A DNA stretch of 64,000 nucleotides from Lachnospiraceae bacterium (GTDB lineage Bacteria; Bacillota; Clostridia; Lachnospirales; Lachnospiraceae): positions 24,628 to 88,627 of the forward strand of contig CABJAV010000009.1 of assembly GCA_902363675.1 (NCBI GenBank). The letters run 5' to 3'. Numbering within the stretch: the stretch's first letter is position 1; every line of letters starts with the position of its first letter. The translations under genes were made by a program, and so were the position numbers. Positions 43,841 to 53,320 of the stretch are shown here, piece after piece. The notes under the pieces were generated by a model that was given only the letters and a program-made list of their open reading frames with translations, was not told the origin of the DNA and did no database searches.

Positions 43841-46303
43841 TCAAATAATTTTATTAAATATTTGTTTCCCAGCAGAACCATCTGCATTCTCTACAAATCT
43901 GCCAAACATAATCTTTTCAGCGATATCATCAGTCTTCTTCCTGCTTTTTACATAATTTACAAATACGTCCAGTCCAACTGCTGAGTCCAACATCATATAT
44001 CCTCTATAATCTACATGGTTAATTTCTTTTTTATTTTGTTCAAGCAACCAAATTTCCCTGTCCATTGTCTCTGGAAAATTTATTTCAAGGATTTTAAAGC
44101 TATCATCCTTTTTATTTATAGTAATCAGTATATTGGTTCTATATGGAAACAGATATATATGTTCGTCATCAGATTGAAGCCCACACATATGCGAATTGTA
44201 ATCCTCAAATCCCTTTGCATATTCAGAAATGTTCAAAATTACTTTATAGTTCCTTTCCTTTTCGCAATATTTCACTATATATGATCCTTCTGATGGTATA
44301 ATCCAAATAAATCCGTTTTCTACAACAATATTTTCTATCGCAGCATTTTTCTTTCCTAATAAGCTATCTGGAACTTTTATCCTTTCTTTTATTCCTGTTT
44401 CTGGATTCCATTTAATTATCTCAGACATCATATTTAATGTTAAATAGAAATAAGGATGACTATATGTAAGGTTTCGGATTCCTGCTAATTCTGGGGATAT
44501 CAAATAAAATTTATTTTCCCTTTCACTAAAACTCGCTACTCCACAATTCTGAAGAAACGGCACCCAAAACTCTTTCTTCAAATTTACCCCACTATTTCCG
44601 AATATCATACCTTTCTTATTTTCCATGTATGGATTAATTGCTACATAATCCATGTCATATGTCTGTAAAGTAAAACATTCCATATCCAATGTGAATATTG
44701 GATTCGGTTTTTCGAGCGGAAACATAACAATATAATTATTATAACGCTGTACCGCGGAAAAATGGATAAAATAATAAGCCTTATTTTCAATTTCTATAGA
44801 TCTTTGTTCACCTGTAATTATATCATATTGTACAATATGGTTCGCTGTTTGCGGAATTAGAAACAATTTTTCATTATAATAATAAATGTCCCTGAAAAGT
44901 GACTCCTGATTCCAATTTTCTCCGTATATCTCTGTCACAAATTCAGCTTCTCCTGTCCGCAGATCTACCTTAAACAATCCATTAAATAAGTTATGTGTCA
45001 TCCAAAATGTGTCATTGTAAATAACACCATTATCACAAAGTAAACTATTTCTTTCAAATTCGCTCATATTCCTATTTTGATGCGAGTGAAGATATATTGG
45101 TTTTCCTGTAAAACCATATAGCATCACCAGAGAACTATAATCCCCCATATAGGCATCACTTAATCCAATCGCCCGATTCAAATCCGGTGTATCATCATAA
45201 ATGCAATTATCTAGTAATTTAAATTGCTCTACCATATATAAGTATGCCTTTAGGAAATCCGGATTCATGGCTTCTGCCGTCTGAATACTTAATGGGTGAG
45301 GACGCCATAGCAATGCAATCTCTTGGTGCTTTTTAAAATACTCCCATACTTTTTGCAAACGCTTAATAAACAAAGGCCCTTCTGATATAATGCTACTTAG
45401 ATGCGTATTATATAAAAAGTTTTTTTTCCCGCCACATTTTTCCTTCCATGAGGCTGGAAGTTCATCCCGATTTACCTTATAATTAACAACTGCATCTATT
45501 TTAGGTGATCCTAATGCTAAAACTTTTTCAGGATTGGTCCACTTTATATATGTCTGCCGAACCTCTTCCGATTGCACAATAACTCTCCAGGCATTCTGTA
45601 CGCCCGGCATTTTGCAAAAATTTTCATCTATTTTTGTTCCAAGCACAACATCATACGGAATGTACACAAGATGTTCTGTATACTCCACCAATTTTGTGCT
45701 AAAAAACTCTTCATGCACTCTGGTAACATAATTATATTGGTCATAAGGATTATGTATAAAAATATAATCCGGCTCCATATCTGCCAAATTATAATTCTTA
45801 TAATCTATAACTTTTATATCAGAAGGAAAACTCTCTCCCTCATAATGCTCATGCCAGCAATCACTTTGCTTATCATAGCTTCTATATGGTATAGGCATAA
45901 CAAGTACATTCACTCTTTGATCCGATCTGGCAGCCTGATAAACGCTATCAAATGCATCCCACATAGAGGCTTTATATGGTAAAAATACAATAATCTTTCT
46001 GCACGGGATCTCATCTAACTGTTTAATAACTCCGCAAATGCCATCACTTAATCGTTGGATACATTTATCTGAAACTATATCTTTCGATACGATACGAACT
46101 AATTGGTCAAGTTCAGATAACAGACTTGAAACATCTTCTCTCTGCAGCTCCTTCTCTAGTTCAGCTTCTAATGTCATTAAATATTGTTGACACTCCAACA
46201 ATATTTCCTGAGCACAATCCATCTCGACGGTATTCAATTTTGAACATATCTTCTTTATGATTGTAAGGCCATCTTTATATCGTTTTTTCTCATAGTCTCT
46301 CAT
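43841..46303 (-). CDS. CDP-glycerol glycerophosphotransferase-like protein fused to propeller-like domain
   Basis: An 820-residue protein. The first 90 residues are helical. Residues about 100-410 resemble the GT-B-fold TagF/glycerophosphotransferase family (IVFLPYKASMWD, HNPYDQYN, LWRPHPLS near 330, and the DAYMGDYSSLVMLYGFTGKP motif near 380). From about 420 to 800 are repeated beta-rich blocks of roughly 45-60 residues suggesting a propeller. The first part would transfer a phospho-alcohol from a CDP-linked donor. The role of the second is unknown; it may bind glycan. GGAG precedes the ATG. Confidence 0.75.
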   Translation of the reverse strand: MRDYEKKRYKDGLTIIKKICSKLNTVEMDCAQEILLECQQYLMTLEAELEKELQREDVSSLLSELDQLVRIVSKDIVSDKCIQRLSDGICGVIKQLDEIPCRKIIVFLPYKASMWDAFDSVYQAARSDQRVNVLVMPIPYRSYDKQSDCWHEHYEGESFPSDIKVIDYKNYNLADMEPDYIFIHNPYDQYNYVTRVHEEFFSTKLVEYTEHLVYIPYDVVLGTKIDENFCKMPGVQNAWRVIVQSEEVRQTYIKWTNPEKVLALGSPKIDAVVNYKVNRDELPASWKEKCGGKKNFLYNTHLSSIISEGPLFIKRLQKVWEYFKKHQEIALLWRPHPLSIQTAEAMNPDFLKAYLYMVEQFKLLDNCIYDDTPDLNRAIGLSDAYMGDYSSLVMLYGFTGKPIYLHSHQNRNMSEFERNSLLCDNGVIYNDTFWMTHNLFNGLFKVDLRTGEAEFVTEIYGENWNQESLFRDIYYYNEKLFLIPQTANHIVQYDIITGEQRSIEIENKAYYFIHFSAVQRYNNYIVMFPLEKPNPIFTLDMECFTLQTYDMDYVAINPYMENKKGMIFGNSGVNLKKEFWVPFLQNCGVASFSERENKFYLISPELAGIRNLTYSHPYFYLTLNMMSEIIKWNPETGIKERIKVPDSLLGKKNAAIENIVVENGFIWIIPSEGSYIVKYCEKERNYKVILNISEYAKGFEDYNSHMCGLQSDDEHIYLFPYRTNILITINKKDDSFKILEINFPETMDREIWLLEQNKKEINHVDYRGYMMLDSAVGLDVFVNYVKSRKKTDDIAEKIMFGRFVENADGSAGKQIFNKII

Positions 46304-46330
46304 ATAATCTCTCCGTTTTATAACACTTTC

Positions 46331-47413
46331 CTATACCGCGTAAAGAACAATTCCTAAATATGCGTTACTATACATCCGTAAGTAAAATCTGTAATCATCA
46401 CTTATTGATTGAATAAATGTAGGAATCTCATACAAGTCCTCATCCTTATGGTATAACGAAATTGCCATGCGTGGATGATCCTTACGAATAATCTGCTCTG
46501 CTCCTTGCAAAGTTTTCAATTCAAATCCCTCTACATCTAATTTAATAAATGAAACTTTTTCTCCATTATCCCCAAGGAATTCATCAATTCCTACCGTTGT
46601 GATTTTATTTTCACATTCGTCTTCAGTCAGGTAAGTTGTATCATCTCCATTCGATACAATTCCTATTTCCATGTTATGATCTGAAAGCCCCGCATTTACT
46701 AGTTCCACATTGGGCCATTGTTTGCTTTCTATGATATCATGACAAATCTCATAATTTCTTTTATCCGGTTCAAAACTAATTATCTTTTTATAGCCTTTAT
46801 CTTTATTCCACGTAACAAAGCGTTCCAAGGAATCACAACGGAAACAACCTCCATCAATCACTATTCCCTCATTTAAAGGCATTAAGAAATCATCAAAATA
46901 TTGTTTATCTTCATAGCATATAGTATTGATGTATCGATATTCTCTAATTCTTGATTCTGGAATCCCCACATCTATCATATCCTTTTTGATTTCATCATAA
47001 TAATCAGGCGTTGCAATATAATAAATTGTTTTGTCATCATCCTCCGCTATCATCTTTTCCCATGTATATTTAGGAATTTGAGGATATAGCATTTCAATAT
47101 TTTGAGGTTTTCTATCACCAATTGCATGCCAGCTAATATCTCCAAAGAATGGAACATATAGGTATCCCACCGTACCTTTTCGCTGCTGTTCTAGCTCATA
47201 ATATTTTTTTGCATTTTGGCCAACCCCATATAGCACAAGCTTGCCTCCCCATGCCACAGTCTCCATCATATCGACATATTGCTGATATGCGGGATCCGGC
47301 TCAATGCCACATAACCTGATTGCGTCATTCAGATAACGTAGATCTTTCGTTTGGGATAAATTTATAAGCTTCTCATACAGCCTAGTCGATATTTCATCTT
47401 CAAATTTAATCAT
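46331..47413 (-). CDS. FkbM-family methyltransferase with Rossmann-like N-terminus
   Basis: A 360-residue protein. Residues about 45-150 carry a Rossmann-like module (KLVLYGVGQNAKKY) and the C-terminal 190 residues are a class I SAM methyltransferase of the FkbM type, with VIDGGCFRCDSLE near 190, SFEPDKRNYE near 215 and FIKLDVEGFELKTLQG near 285. Such enzymes methylate hydroxyl groups on sugars in surface glycans. The C-terminus resembles that of the large GT2-FkbM fusion at 49,855. GGGGA precedes the ATG. Confidence 0.82.
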   Translation of the reverse strand: MIKFEDEISTRLYEKLINLSQTKDLRYLNDAIRLCGIEPDPAYQQYVDMMETVAWGGKLVLYGVGQNAKKYYELEQQRKGTVGYLYVPFFGDISWHAIGDRKPQNIEMLYPQIPKYTWEKMIAEDDDKTIYYIATPDYYDEIKKDMIDVGIPESRIREYRYINTICYEDKQYFDDFLMPLNEGIVIDGGCFRCDSLERFVTWNKDKGYKKIISFEPDKRNYEICHDIIESKQWPNVELVNAGLSDHNMEIGIVSNGDDTTYLTEDECENKITTVGIDEFLGDNGEKVSFIKLDVEGFELKTLQGAEQIIRKDHPRMAISLYHKDEDLYEIPTFIQSISDDYRFYLRMYSNAYLGIVLYAV

Positions 47414-47423
47414 ACATTTTCCC

Positions 47424-48071
47424 CTATCTAACTTCCTTAATCACTTCAAATCCTTCTGCATACATAGTGTCTATACAGTAGCCCCATATCTTATTCTGCA
47501 TAATCACATTTTCAAACAATCGATTTTCTCCACCAGCCATCATCCTCTGATGTTCCACACCATATGCAGCAAGAGCTTCTTTTTTCTTGTCCACATACTC
47601 TGAAATATCAAAAAAAACTCTTGGGTTATAGCAAGTCTCTGTGATATATATATTGCTTCTGTAAACATACAAATTCTGAACATGTCTTGCAGCCACTTTA
47701 CACAACTCCGCAGATTTAATATGATCATGATTCATATCATATTCCGAATGCATAAATACGGTGTCTATATTCAAATCTGTAATTACAGACTCTATACGCT
47801 GCATAATTGCTGTTGTGTATTCTAAATTGCAGTTTGGAAGCTTTTCGAAATCTGAAATATCCGTAATACCTAGGATTTCACAGACTCTCTTATTTTCCTC
47901 CAGACTCGTATCAACCGCAGTATATTTATTAAATTTTGACTCTTTTACATAGTTATCTGTCAAAACTAATTTATATACATTTTTCCCTTCCGCAGACAAT
48001 CGAGCTGCTGTCCCGCCGACGCCCAGATCTGTATCGTCATAATGTGCACCAACTAATAGAATATTCTGCAT
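47424..48071 (-). CDS. PIG-L/LmbE-family N-deacetylase
   Basis: A 215-residue zinc-dependent deacetylase. The metal loop AHYDDTDLGVGG near residue 8 is a variant of AHPDDxELxxGG with Tyr for Pro, and a later His-bearing NHDHIKSA segment near 95 fits the third ligand. It probably deacetylates a GlcNAc-type sugar residue, leaving a free amine. It is small and soluble. AAGGGG precedes the start. It lies between two SAM methyltransferases, so deacetylation followed by N-methylation is possible but not shown. Confidence 0.83.
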   Translation of the reverse strand: MQNILLVGAHYDDTDLGVGGTAARLSAEGKNVYKLVLTDNYVKESKFNKYTAVDTSLEENKRVCEILGITDISDFEKLPNCNLEYTTAIMQRIESVITDLNIDTVFMHSEYDMNHDHIKSAELCKVAARHVQNLYVYRSNIYITETCYNPRVFFDISEYVDKKKEALAAYGVEHQRMMAGGENRLFENVIMQNKIWGYCIDTMYAEGFEVIKEVR

Positions 48072-48095
48072 CTTTTTCCCCTTCTACTACTCCAA

Positions 48096-49232
48096 TTACT
48101 TTTTCCGCATCCAAAAGCTTCCACCATGAATCGAGCCACCTTCAAACGGCCAGGCACTTTCCATTTCTGTCCGATATAACTTTTCCATTTGGTTCTGGAA
48201 ATACAATATCTCAAATTGATCATTATACTGCAGAAAGCTTCTTAGCAAAAATAACTCATTCAACACGAATCCACTCTTTGTCCATTCATGCGGATATTCA
48301 AACGGGAAGAAAATATCATGTAAATGAATGATCACACCGGATTTCAGCCGGGGAAGAATATGAAAGAACAAATAATTTACATCCGACTGTGCTTTTGATA
48401 CATGTGTTGAATCGATAAACAGAACATCACCAGCCTCTAATTGATCAAAAAAATCTATTTCAATTTCCTGAAGTCCTTTTTCCATCAGATGAATGTGATC
48501 CGACGTCTTTATCACCTCTCTTAAGGTGTCTGCATATGGTTCAATAAAAGTTAACTCGACAGCATTATCTAAACAGTATTCATTTACATCTAAAGTAAGT
48601 GCAGAAGTCCATCCGCTTCCAACTTCAATCCAATGCCTAGGTCTTAAAATGTTAAGCATACAGAATAACGCAACTGCATCTCCATCTGCAAACGAAGTAT
48701 TATCCATACGGAATCTATATTCAGAGGATTCATCTATATTTTTCCATTTTGGAACTTTAGGATATAATTTCATCATTTGATCCAAATAGCTTTTTTGAAC
48801 ATTAAGATTTAAATCAATCCCTGGAATATTTACTTTTCCCATTTCATCCATTCGTGCATAATCCGGCAATTTACAAATATCACTGGCATTTGGATACAAA
48901 CTATAAAAATGTGCGATTGGGAAAAAATGTTCATAACCTGCATTATAAAAGCTATTAAGTATTAATTCTGTCACTTCCGGTTTCAAGACATTACTATAAT
49001 GCTGACATAAAGTTATATACAAATCATCCGGATGTTCCGGTGAAACCAGCACCACGCACGCTTGTTCCTGTGACACGAAATAATCTAACGGATAACACAT
49101 GATTCCGTCTATCTTCTTTTCCCATTTGCTCTCATCGCTATCAATAAAAGCCTCTGCTTTTAAATCGTATAATTGCAATTCCTTTTGAATTCTCTTGCCT
49201 CTGATACCGGCTCCTGCAATCAACAGCTTCAT
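48096..49232 (-). CDS. Class I SAM methyltransferase with Rossmann-like N-terminus
   Basis: A 378-residue protein beginning KLLIAGAGIRGKRI with FIDSDE, the Rossmann-like module, to about residue 100. The methyltransferase is about residues 185-370: WIEVGSGWTSALTLD near 198, FIEPYAD near 222, and DVLFIDSTH near 260. The later HLHDIFFP is typical of the Methyltransf_24-like class. The start ATG follows the upstream stop codon without a gap, with GGGGAGG inside the upstream coding region, so expression is coupled. Confidence 0.82.
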   Translation of the reverse strand: MKLLIAGAGIRGKRIQKELQLYDLKAEAFIDSDESKWEKKIDGIMCYPLDYFVSQEQACVVLVSPEHPDDLYITLCQHYSNVLKPEVTELILNSFYNAGYEHFFPIAHFYSLYPNASDICKLPDYARMDEMGKVNIPGIDLNLNVQKSYLDQMMKLYPKVPKWKNIDESSEYRFRMDNTSFADGDAVALFCMLNILRPRHWIEVGSGWTSALTLDVNEYCLDNAVELTFIEPYADTLREVIKTSDHIHLMEKGLQEIEIDFFDQLEAGDVLFIDSTHVSKAQSDVNYLFFHILPRLKSGVIIHLHDIFFPFEYPHEWTKSGFVLNELFLLRSFLQYNDQFEILYFQNQMEKLYRTEMESAWPFEGGSIHGGSFWMRKK

Positions 49233-49811
49233 TTATTTTCCTCCCCACAGTGCATTAAATCGAATATCACAATATGGTTCTGACCAGCCACGCATTGTTT
49301 CAAATCCACTTTTTTGAAATTGCTCCGGCTGATACAGCATATGTTTAGAATCATGTGAAACCATTGGCAATTCCCCAATAAAAATTCTGTTTTTGGTTAC
49401 ACGTTTCATTTCACTAATAACCTGATCTACATATTCCCGTGATGGGAAATACAAAAATACTCCCCACGAAAAGCATTTATCAAAATACTTGTCCTTAAAC
49501 GGAATATCATTTGCCTCAGAATATACAGCACTCTTCTGATAAAACTCCATGCATCGGTTCACCAACGTCTTGGAAAAATCAATTCCTATGTACTCGCAAT
49601 CCATGTATTGAGCTAGACCACCAGCCCCGCATCCAACTTCAAGGACTCGATCCGTAGGCTTTATATCTAATATTTCCATAATTCTATCTGCTGTCTCTTT
49701 CATATCTGCAGTAGATTTTTCCCAACCATCAAAAACACGGATATCTTCCTTCGTTCCTTCCATTGCTCCCTTCTGAGTCCATATTTCCTTCCATGTGCCA
49801 CTATATTCCAT
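49233..49811 (-). CDS. Class I SAM-dependent methyltransferase
   Basis: A 192-residue small methyltransferase: VLEVGCGAGGLAQYM near residue 50 is the SAM loop, GIDFSKTLVN is near 75, and FDKCFSWGVFLYFP near 110 supplies the motif II/III region. It has no extra domains, unlike its neighbours. The ATG at 49811 has GGAGG upstream; four codons earlier there is only a TTG. Its stop codon abuts the next gene's ATG. Confidence 0.85.
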   Translation of the reverse strand: MEYSGTWKEIWTQKGAMEGTKEDIRVFDGWEKSTADMKETADRIMEILDIKPTDRVLEVGCGAGGLAQYMDCEYIGIDFSKTLVNRCMEFYQKSAVYSEANDIPFKDKYFDKCFSWGVFLYFPSREYVDQVISEMKRVTKNRIFIGELPMVSHDSKHMLYQPEQFQKSGFETMRGWSEPYCDIRFNALWGGK

Positions 49812-49854
49812 GTATTCCTCCAACTTTCAATGTAATCTTACATGTGCAAAATAA

Positions 49855-52164
49855 TTAGATAGCGTACAATACTGATTCCGCAAAATCAAGATATGAATAA
49901 TGTCTCAGATACAATTTATACGCTGGGTTAAAATCTAAAATTAATTTCGAAATCATAATTATATCTTCAGGTTTATGATACACACAAATAGCCAATTTCG
50001 GTTTCCACATTCTAATAGTTTTTTCCGCGCCTTTTAATGCTTCTAACTCGGTTCCCTCAATATCCATCTTAATAAAAGTTGCCCTCTCCCCGTTTAATAT
50101 TTCATCAATTCCAACAACCTCTATTTGTTCGCTGCCAGCATCTTCATCTTCACATACATAAGATAGCTGATTTCCATATGAATTAAAATGTAATGTTGCG
50201 CTTTTGGACCAGCACCCCTTATTATACATCGTAACAACGTCCGCCAAATTTTCTTTTTCTATATTATTTTTACATAATATAAAATTGTTTTGGTCTGGTT
50301 CAAAAATGTAAATATGCTTAAATGTCTTTGCCCATTCTGCGAAACGAATAGACGTCATTCCATCATATCCTCCGGCATCGACAAATACCTCGTCCTCTTC
50401 ATGATACAAAAAAGGCAAGTCAAAATATTGTGCAGCGCAAATGTGTTTAGCCTGCGTACCCCAATTAATAATTTTATTCTCTGGCACACCTTGCTTTATT
50501 AATTGAGATACAATTTCCTCTGCATATTCCGTTGGTGTAACAACTACATAGTCATAATCTCTATCCTTTTCCAAAATGGCAGGGCTAAATACTTTCAGCC
50601 CCTCTATTTCGGTTCCCTGCTTCTTTGCCGCACTATCAATAAAGGCTTTCCAATGACCCGGTAACTGTTTAGTGAGCCAGTATCCTTCTTTTCCCGCCCC
50701 GTAAACATAATTCTTATGCGTTCCAAGAAGAGATCCTATCATCTTCTCCGTATACGGTTGACTGCATAAAAGTTTTTCTACTAACCCCTCTCCAGAGCCA
50801 GTCATCGAATCGAGAATTCTTAACCGAAATAGCTCTCTTGATATTCCATCCTCTAAATGTGCATAAATAAATCTGCAAATTTTTATACTCTCTATTATCT
50901 TTTTTTCAAAGTTCTTCCCACTCACATCTACTTTAGTTCGTTCTTGTATATTCCAACTTTCTAAAGCCGTTTTTTTTCTTGGTATAATTTGAAAAATGCT
51001 TGTTCCAATTTCCATGAATGAAAAAACATTTTGAAATTCCTCTTTTCTTAATTCTTCTACAATATCATGTGGATTATCAACCGTAACTATCATAACAGAA
51101 TCTGTCTTATCGACTTTATTAAGCGGTACACAAGGCACTCCATCTATTAGCATGCCATGAACTGCTTCATTTCTATCGCATAAATAGTCTATATGTATTC
51201 CGCGTTGTCTCAAATAGTGCATTAATCTTTTTGCATTCTTACCCGCACCATATAAAACTAGTTTTTTATTTTCCAAAGATAGCATATCAGTTATCAAAGG
51301 TGCCGGATCCATCAAATCACTAGGCTCATCTTCACTCATAAATTTTGGAAGTAACTCTTCAAACTCTCGCTTCCAGCCTGCAAGCATATACCGGTCAAGC
51401 ATATATAAATAAAATGCATATTTACTCCCAAATAAATGAATCATCTCTTGCTCTGAAGTATGATCAACCATATAACGTCCTATGTCAATGCAGTTTTGCG
51501 CAAAAGACGGGTCTATCCTTGTCCCCATCTCTTTGTGCCAACGATAATGAACCAAATCTTCATCAAGATATATTGTGTCCCTTTCCATAAAAGTTCGAAA
51601 CATCATATCATAATCCTGTGATGTTGCGAGTTCCAAATTAAATGTTCCTACCTCGTCAATAAACTTTTTAGGAAATAATACCGTAACAACCGTTATTAAG
51701 CTATACAATAACGGATAAATTCCCTTCGTAATCATTTTTACGTCATCATGTTCATATGGGAACATCACCCGCTTAAGTTTTTTTTCTTCTTGCAGATAAA
51801 GGCTCCATCCAGACCATACAATTGAATCCGGCTGTCCCGACGCTTGTATCGCAGCAATCTGCTTTTCAATCTTTTGAGGATGTAATAAATCATCATGTGG
51901 TAAAAACTGAAAATACTCTCCTGTCATTTTTTCGAGGCCAATATTTAACGCACTCGATACTCCTCCATTTTCTTTTGCAAAGTATCTAATTCTATTTCCA
52001 TATGACAATGCAATTTTTTCTGTATTATCTGTAGATCCGTCATTAATAACGATAATTTCAATATTTGGATATGTCTGTCCTAATGCACTGTCGATTGCCT
52101 CACGCATATAATTTTCACCATTATAAATAGGAATTACAATTGTTACTTTTGGGCATTTCTTCAT
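49855..52164 (-). CDS. GT2 glycosyltransferase - double Rossmann-like - FkbM methyltransferase fusion
   Basis: A 769-residue multidomain protein. Residues about 5-260 are a family 2 glycosyltransferase (VIPIYNGENYM, INDGSTDNTE, PHDDLLHPQ as the DxD region). Two Rossmann-like modules follow: LVLYGAGKNAKRL near 300 and YVYGAGKEGYWL near 490 with FIDSAAKK. Residues about 590-769 are an FkbM methyltransferase (VFVDAGGYDG, FEPDQNNF, FIKMDIEGTELEALKG). One chain could therefore add a sugar and methylate it. The start has GGAGGG before it. Confidence 0.85.
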   Translation of the reverse strand: MKKCPKVTIVIPIYNGENYMREAIDSALGQTYPNIEIIVINDGSTDNTEKIALSYGNRIRYFAKENGGVSSALNIGLEKMTGEYFQFLPHDDLLHPQKIEKQIAAIQASGQPDSIVWSGWSLYLQEEKKLKRVMFPYEHDDVKMITKGIYPLLYSLITVVTVLFPKKFIDEVGTFNLELATSQDYDMMFRTFMERDTIYLDEDLVHYRWHKEMGTRIDPSFAQNCIDIGRYMVDHTSEQEMIHLFGSKYAFYLYMLDRYMLAGWKREFEELLPKFMSEDEPSDLMDPAPLITDMLSLENKKLVLYGAGKNAKRLMHYLRQRGIHIDYLCDRNEAVHGMLIDGVPCVPLNKVDKTDSVMIVTVDNPHDIVEELRKEEFQNVFSFMEIGTSIFQIIPRKKTALESWNIQERTKVDVSGKNFEKKIIESIKICRFIYAHLEDGISRELFRLRILDSMTGSGEGLVEKLLCSQPYTEKMIGSLLGTHKNYVYGAGKEGYWLTKQLPGHWKAFIDSAAKKQGTEIEGLKVFSPAILEKDRDYDYVVVTPTEYAEEIVSQLIKQGVPENKIINWGTQAKHICAAQYFDLPFLYHEEDEVFVDAGGYDGMTSIRFAEWAKTFKHIYIFEPDQNNFILCKNNIEKENLADVVTMYNKGCWSKSATLHFNSYGNQLSYVCEDEDAGSEQIEVVGIDEILNGERATFIKMDIEGTELEALKGAEKTIRMWKPKLAICVYHKPEDIIMISKLILDFNPAYKLYLRHYSYLDFAESVLYAI

Positions 52165-52185
52165 CGTATTAATCTCCCTCCATTA

Positions 52186-53286
52186 TTAAGATTTGTATGT
52201 CAAGCTGCAAACAACTTTTTCCCTCATTTTCGCCAATTCACTTTTCCCGCCCTTATCCCACCACGTTGATGAATAATGATGGATTGAACGCGTCTGTGCC
52301 GTTACTGTACTTTCAATTTGCAAAGTATTTTCTGGTGCAAACACTTCACTTGGGAAAATCGCAGTGTTATTGATTACCTGGTATCTATTGTCATGTTTAA
52401 ACCCGTATTTCAAAATAGCATCTAACTGATAAACCGCGCACGGCGTAAGATTCATCTCTTTTCCATCTAAAAAATGAAGACCGTTATAGATATTGATTAA
52501 ATATTCGAGTATTGGATGATGTGCCACTGAGCCAAATCCTAATCCAAAATTGATATAATTATTTCTTTCAAACCCACAGAAGAAGTCATATGATAGAAGC
52601 ACATCTAAATTCTTTATAAGTTCAACATCTGTGTCCAGATATATTCCACCATATTCATTTAAAATATCAATTCTTGCGTAGTCTGACACAAACGCCCACT
52701 TTCCATTTTCATACGCTTCTTTAGCATATTGGCATTTTCTTACATCATAGTTCGTTTCATCCCACCGAATCACTTTATAATCCGGACAATATTTTTTCCA
52801 TGACTCCATGTACAATCTGAACTGTTCCGGAATTTCTCCCTTGCCAAACCAGCAATAATGAATTTGCTTAGGAATAATTTGCTTTTTGCTTGCTTCTATT
52901 AAAAAAACTTGTGGTTCGTATAGCTCTTCCAATAAATAATCTATATAACAGGGCATATTTTGCAATTCTTCTATTTGTTGCAATTGATCCAATATTTCAA
53001 GGACATACGAGCTTGTAATCAAAATAGCATCTTTCTCTGTTTTACTATTTACAAATTGTTGTAGTGAAATCACCGGAAATTTGCCAGATTCTATTGCAAG
53101 CATTTTTCCCTGCTGATTAGGGTTATTATCGATAAACCCTTTAATATGCGAAACTATTCCCGTTGTTCTGTATTTTAGGACAAAGTTTTGCCCTTTTTCT
53201 CCGCAACCAAATAACCATACAGATAAATTTTCATTTTGTAAATCTTTCACAAACTGACCAAATGAACACTTATGTATCTTTGCCAT
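52186..53286 (-). CDS. GT32-type (DXD) glycosyltransferase with Rossmann-like N-terminus
   Basis: A 366-residue protein. Residues about 15-110 are a Rossmann-like module (SVWLFGCGEKGQNF, FIDNNPNQQG). The rest is a glycosyltransferase of the Gly_transf_sug type: IPKQIHYCWFGKGEIP near 135, RWDETNYD near 170, and YLDTDVELIKNLD near 225 with the DTD metal motif. These enzymes act in capsule and other surface-glycan assembly in the cytoplasm or at the inner face. AAGGA precedes the start. Confidence 0.85.
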   Translation of the reverse strand: MAKIHKCSFGQFVKDLQNENLSVWLFGCGEKGQNFVLKYRTTGIVSHIKGFIDNNPNQQGKMLAIESGKFPVISLQQFVNSKTEKDAILITSSYVLEILDQLQQIEELQNMPCYIDYLLEELYEPQVFLIEASKKQIIPKQIHYCWFGKGEIPEQFRLYMESWKKYCPDYKVIRWDETNYDVRKCQYAKEAYENGKWAFVSDYARIDILNEYGGIYLDTDVELIKNLDVLLSYDFFCGFERNNYINFGLGFGSVAHHPILEYLINIYNGLHFLDGKEMNLTPCAVYQLDAILKYGFKHDNRYQVINNTAIFPSEVFAPENTLQIESTVTAQTRSIHHYSSTWWDKGGKSELAKMREKVVCSLTYKS

Positions 53287-53320
53287 GATTTAATTCCTTA
53301 TGATTTCTTCTACAATAATT

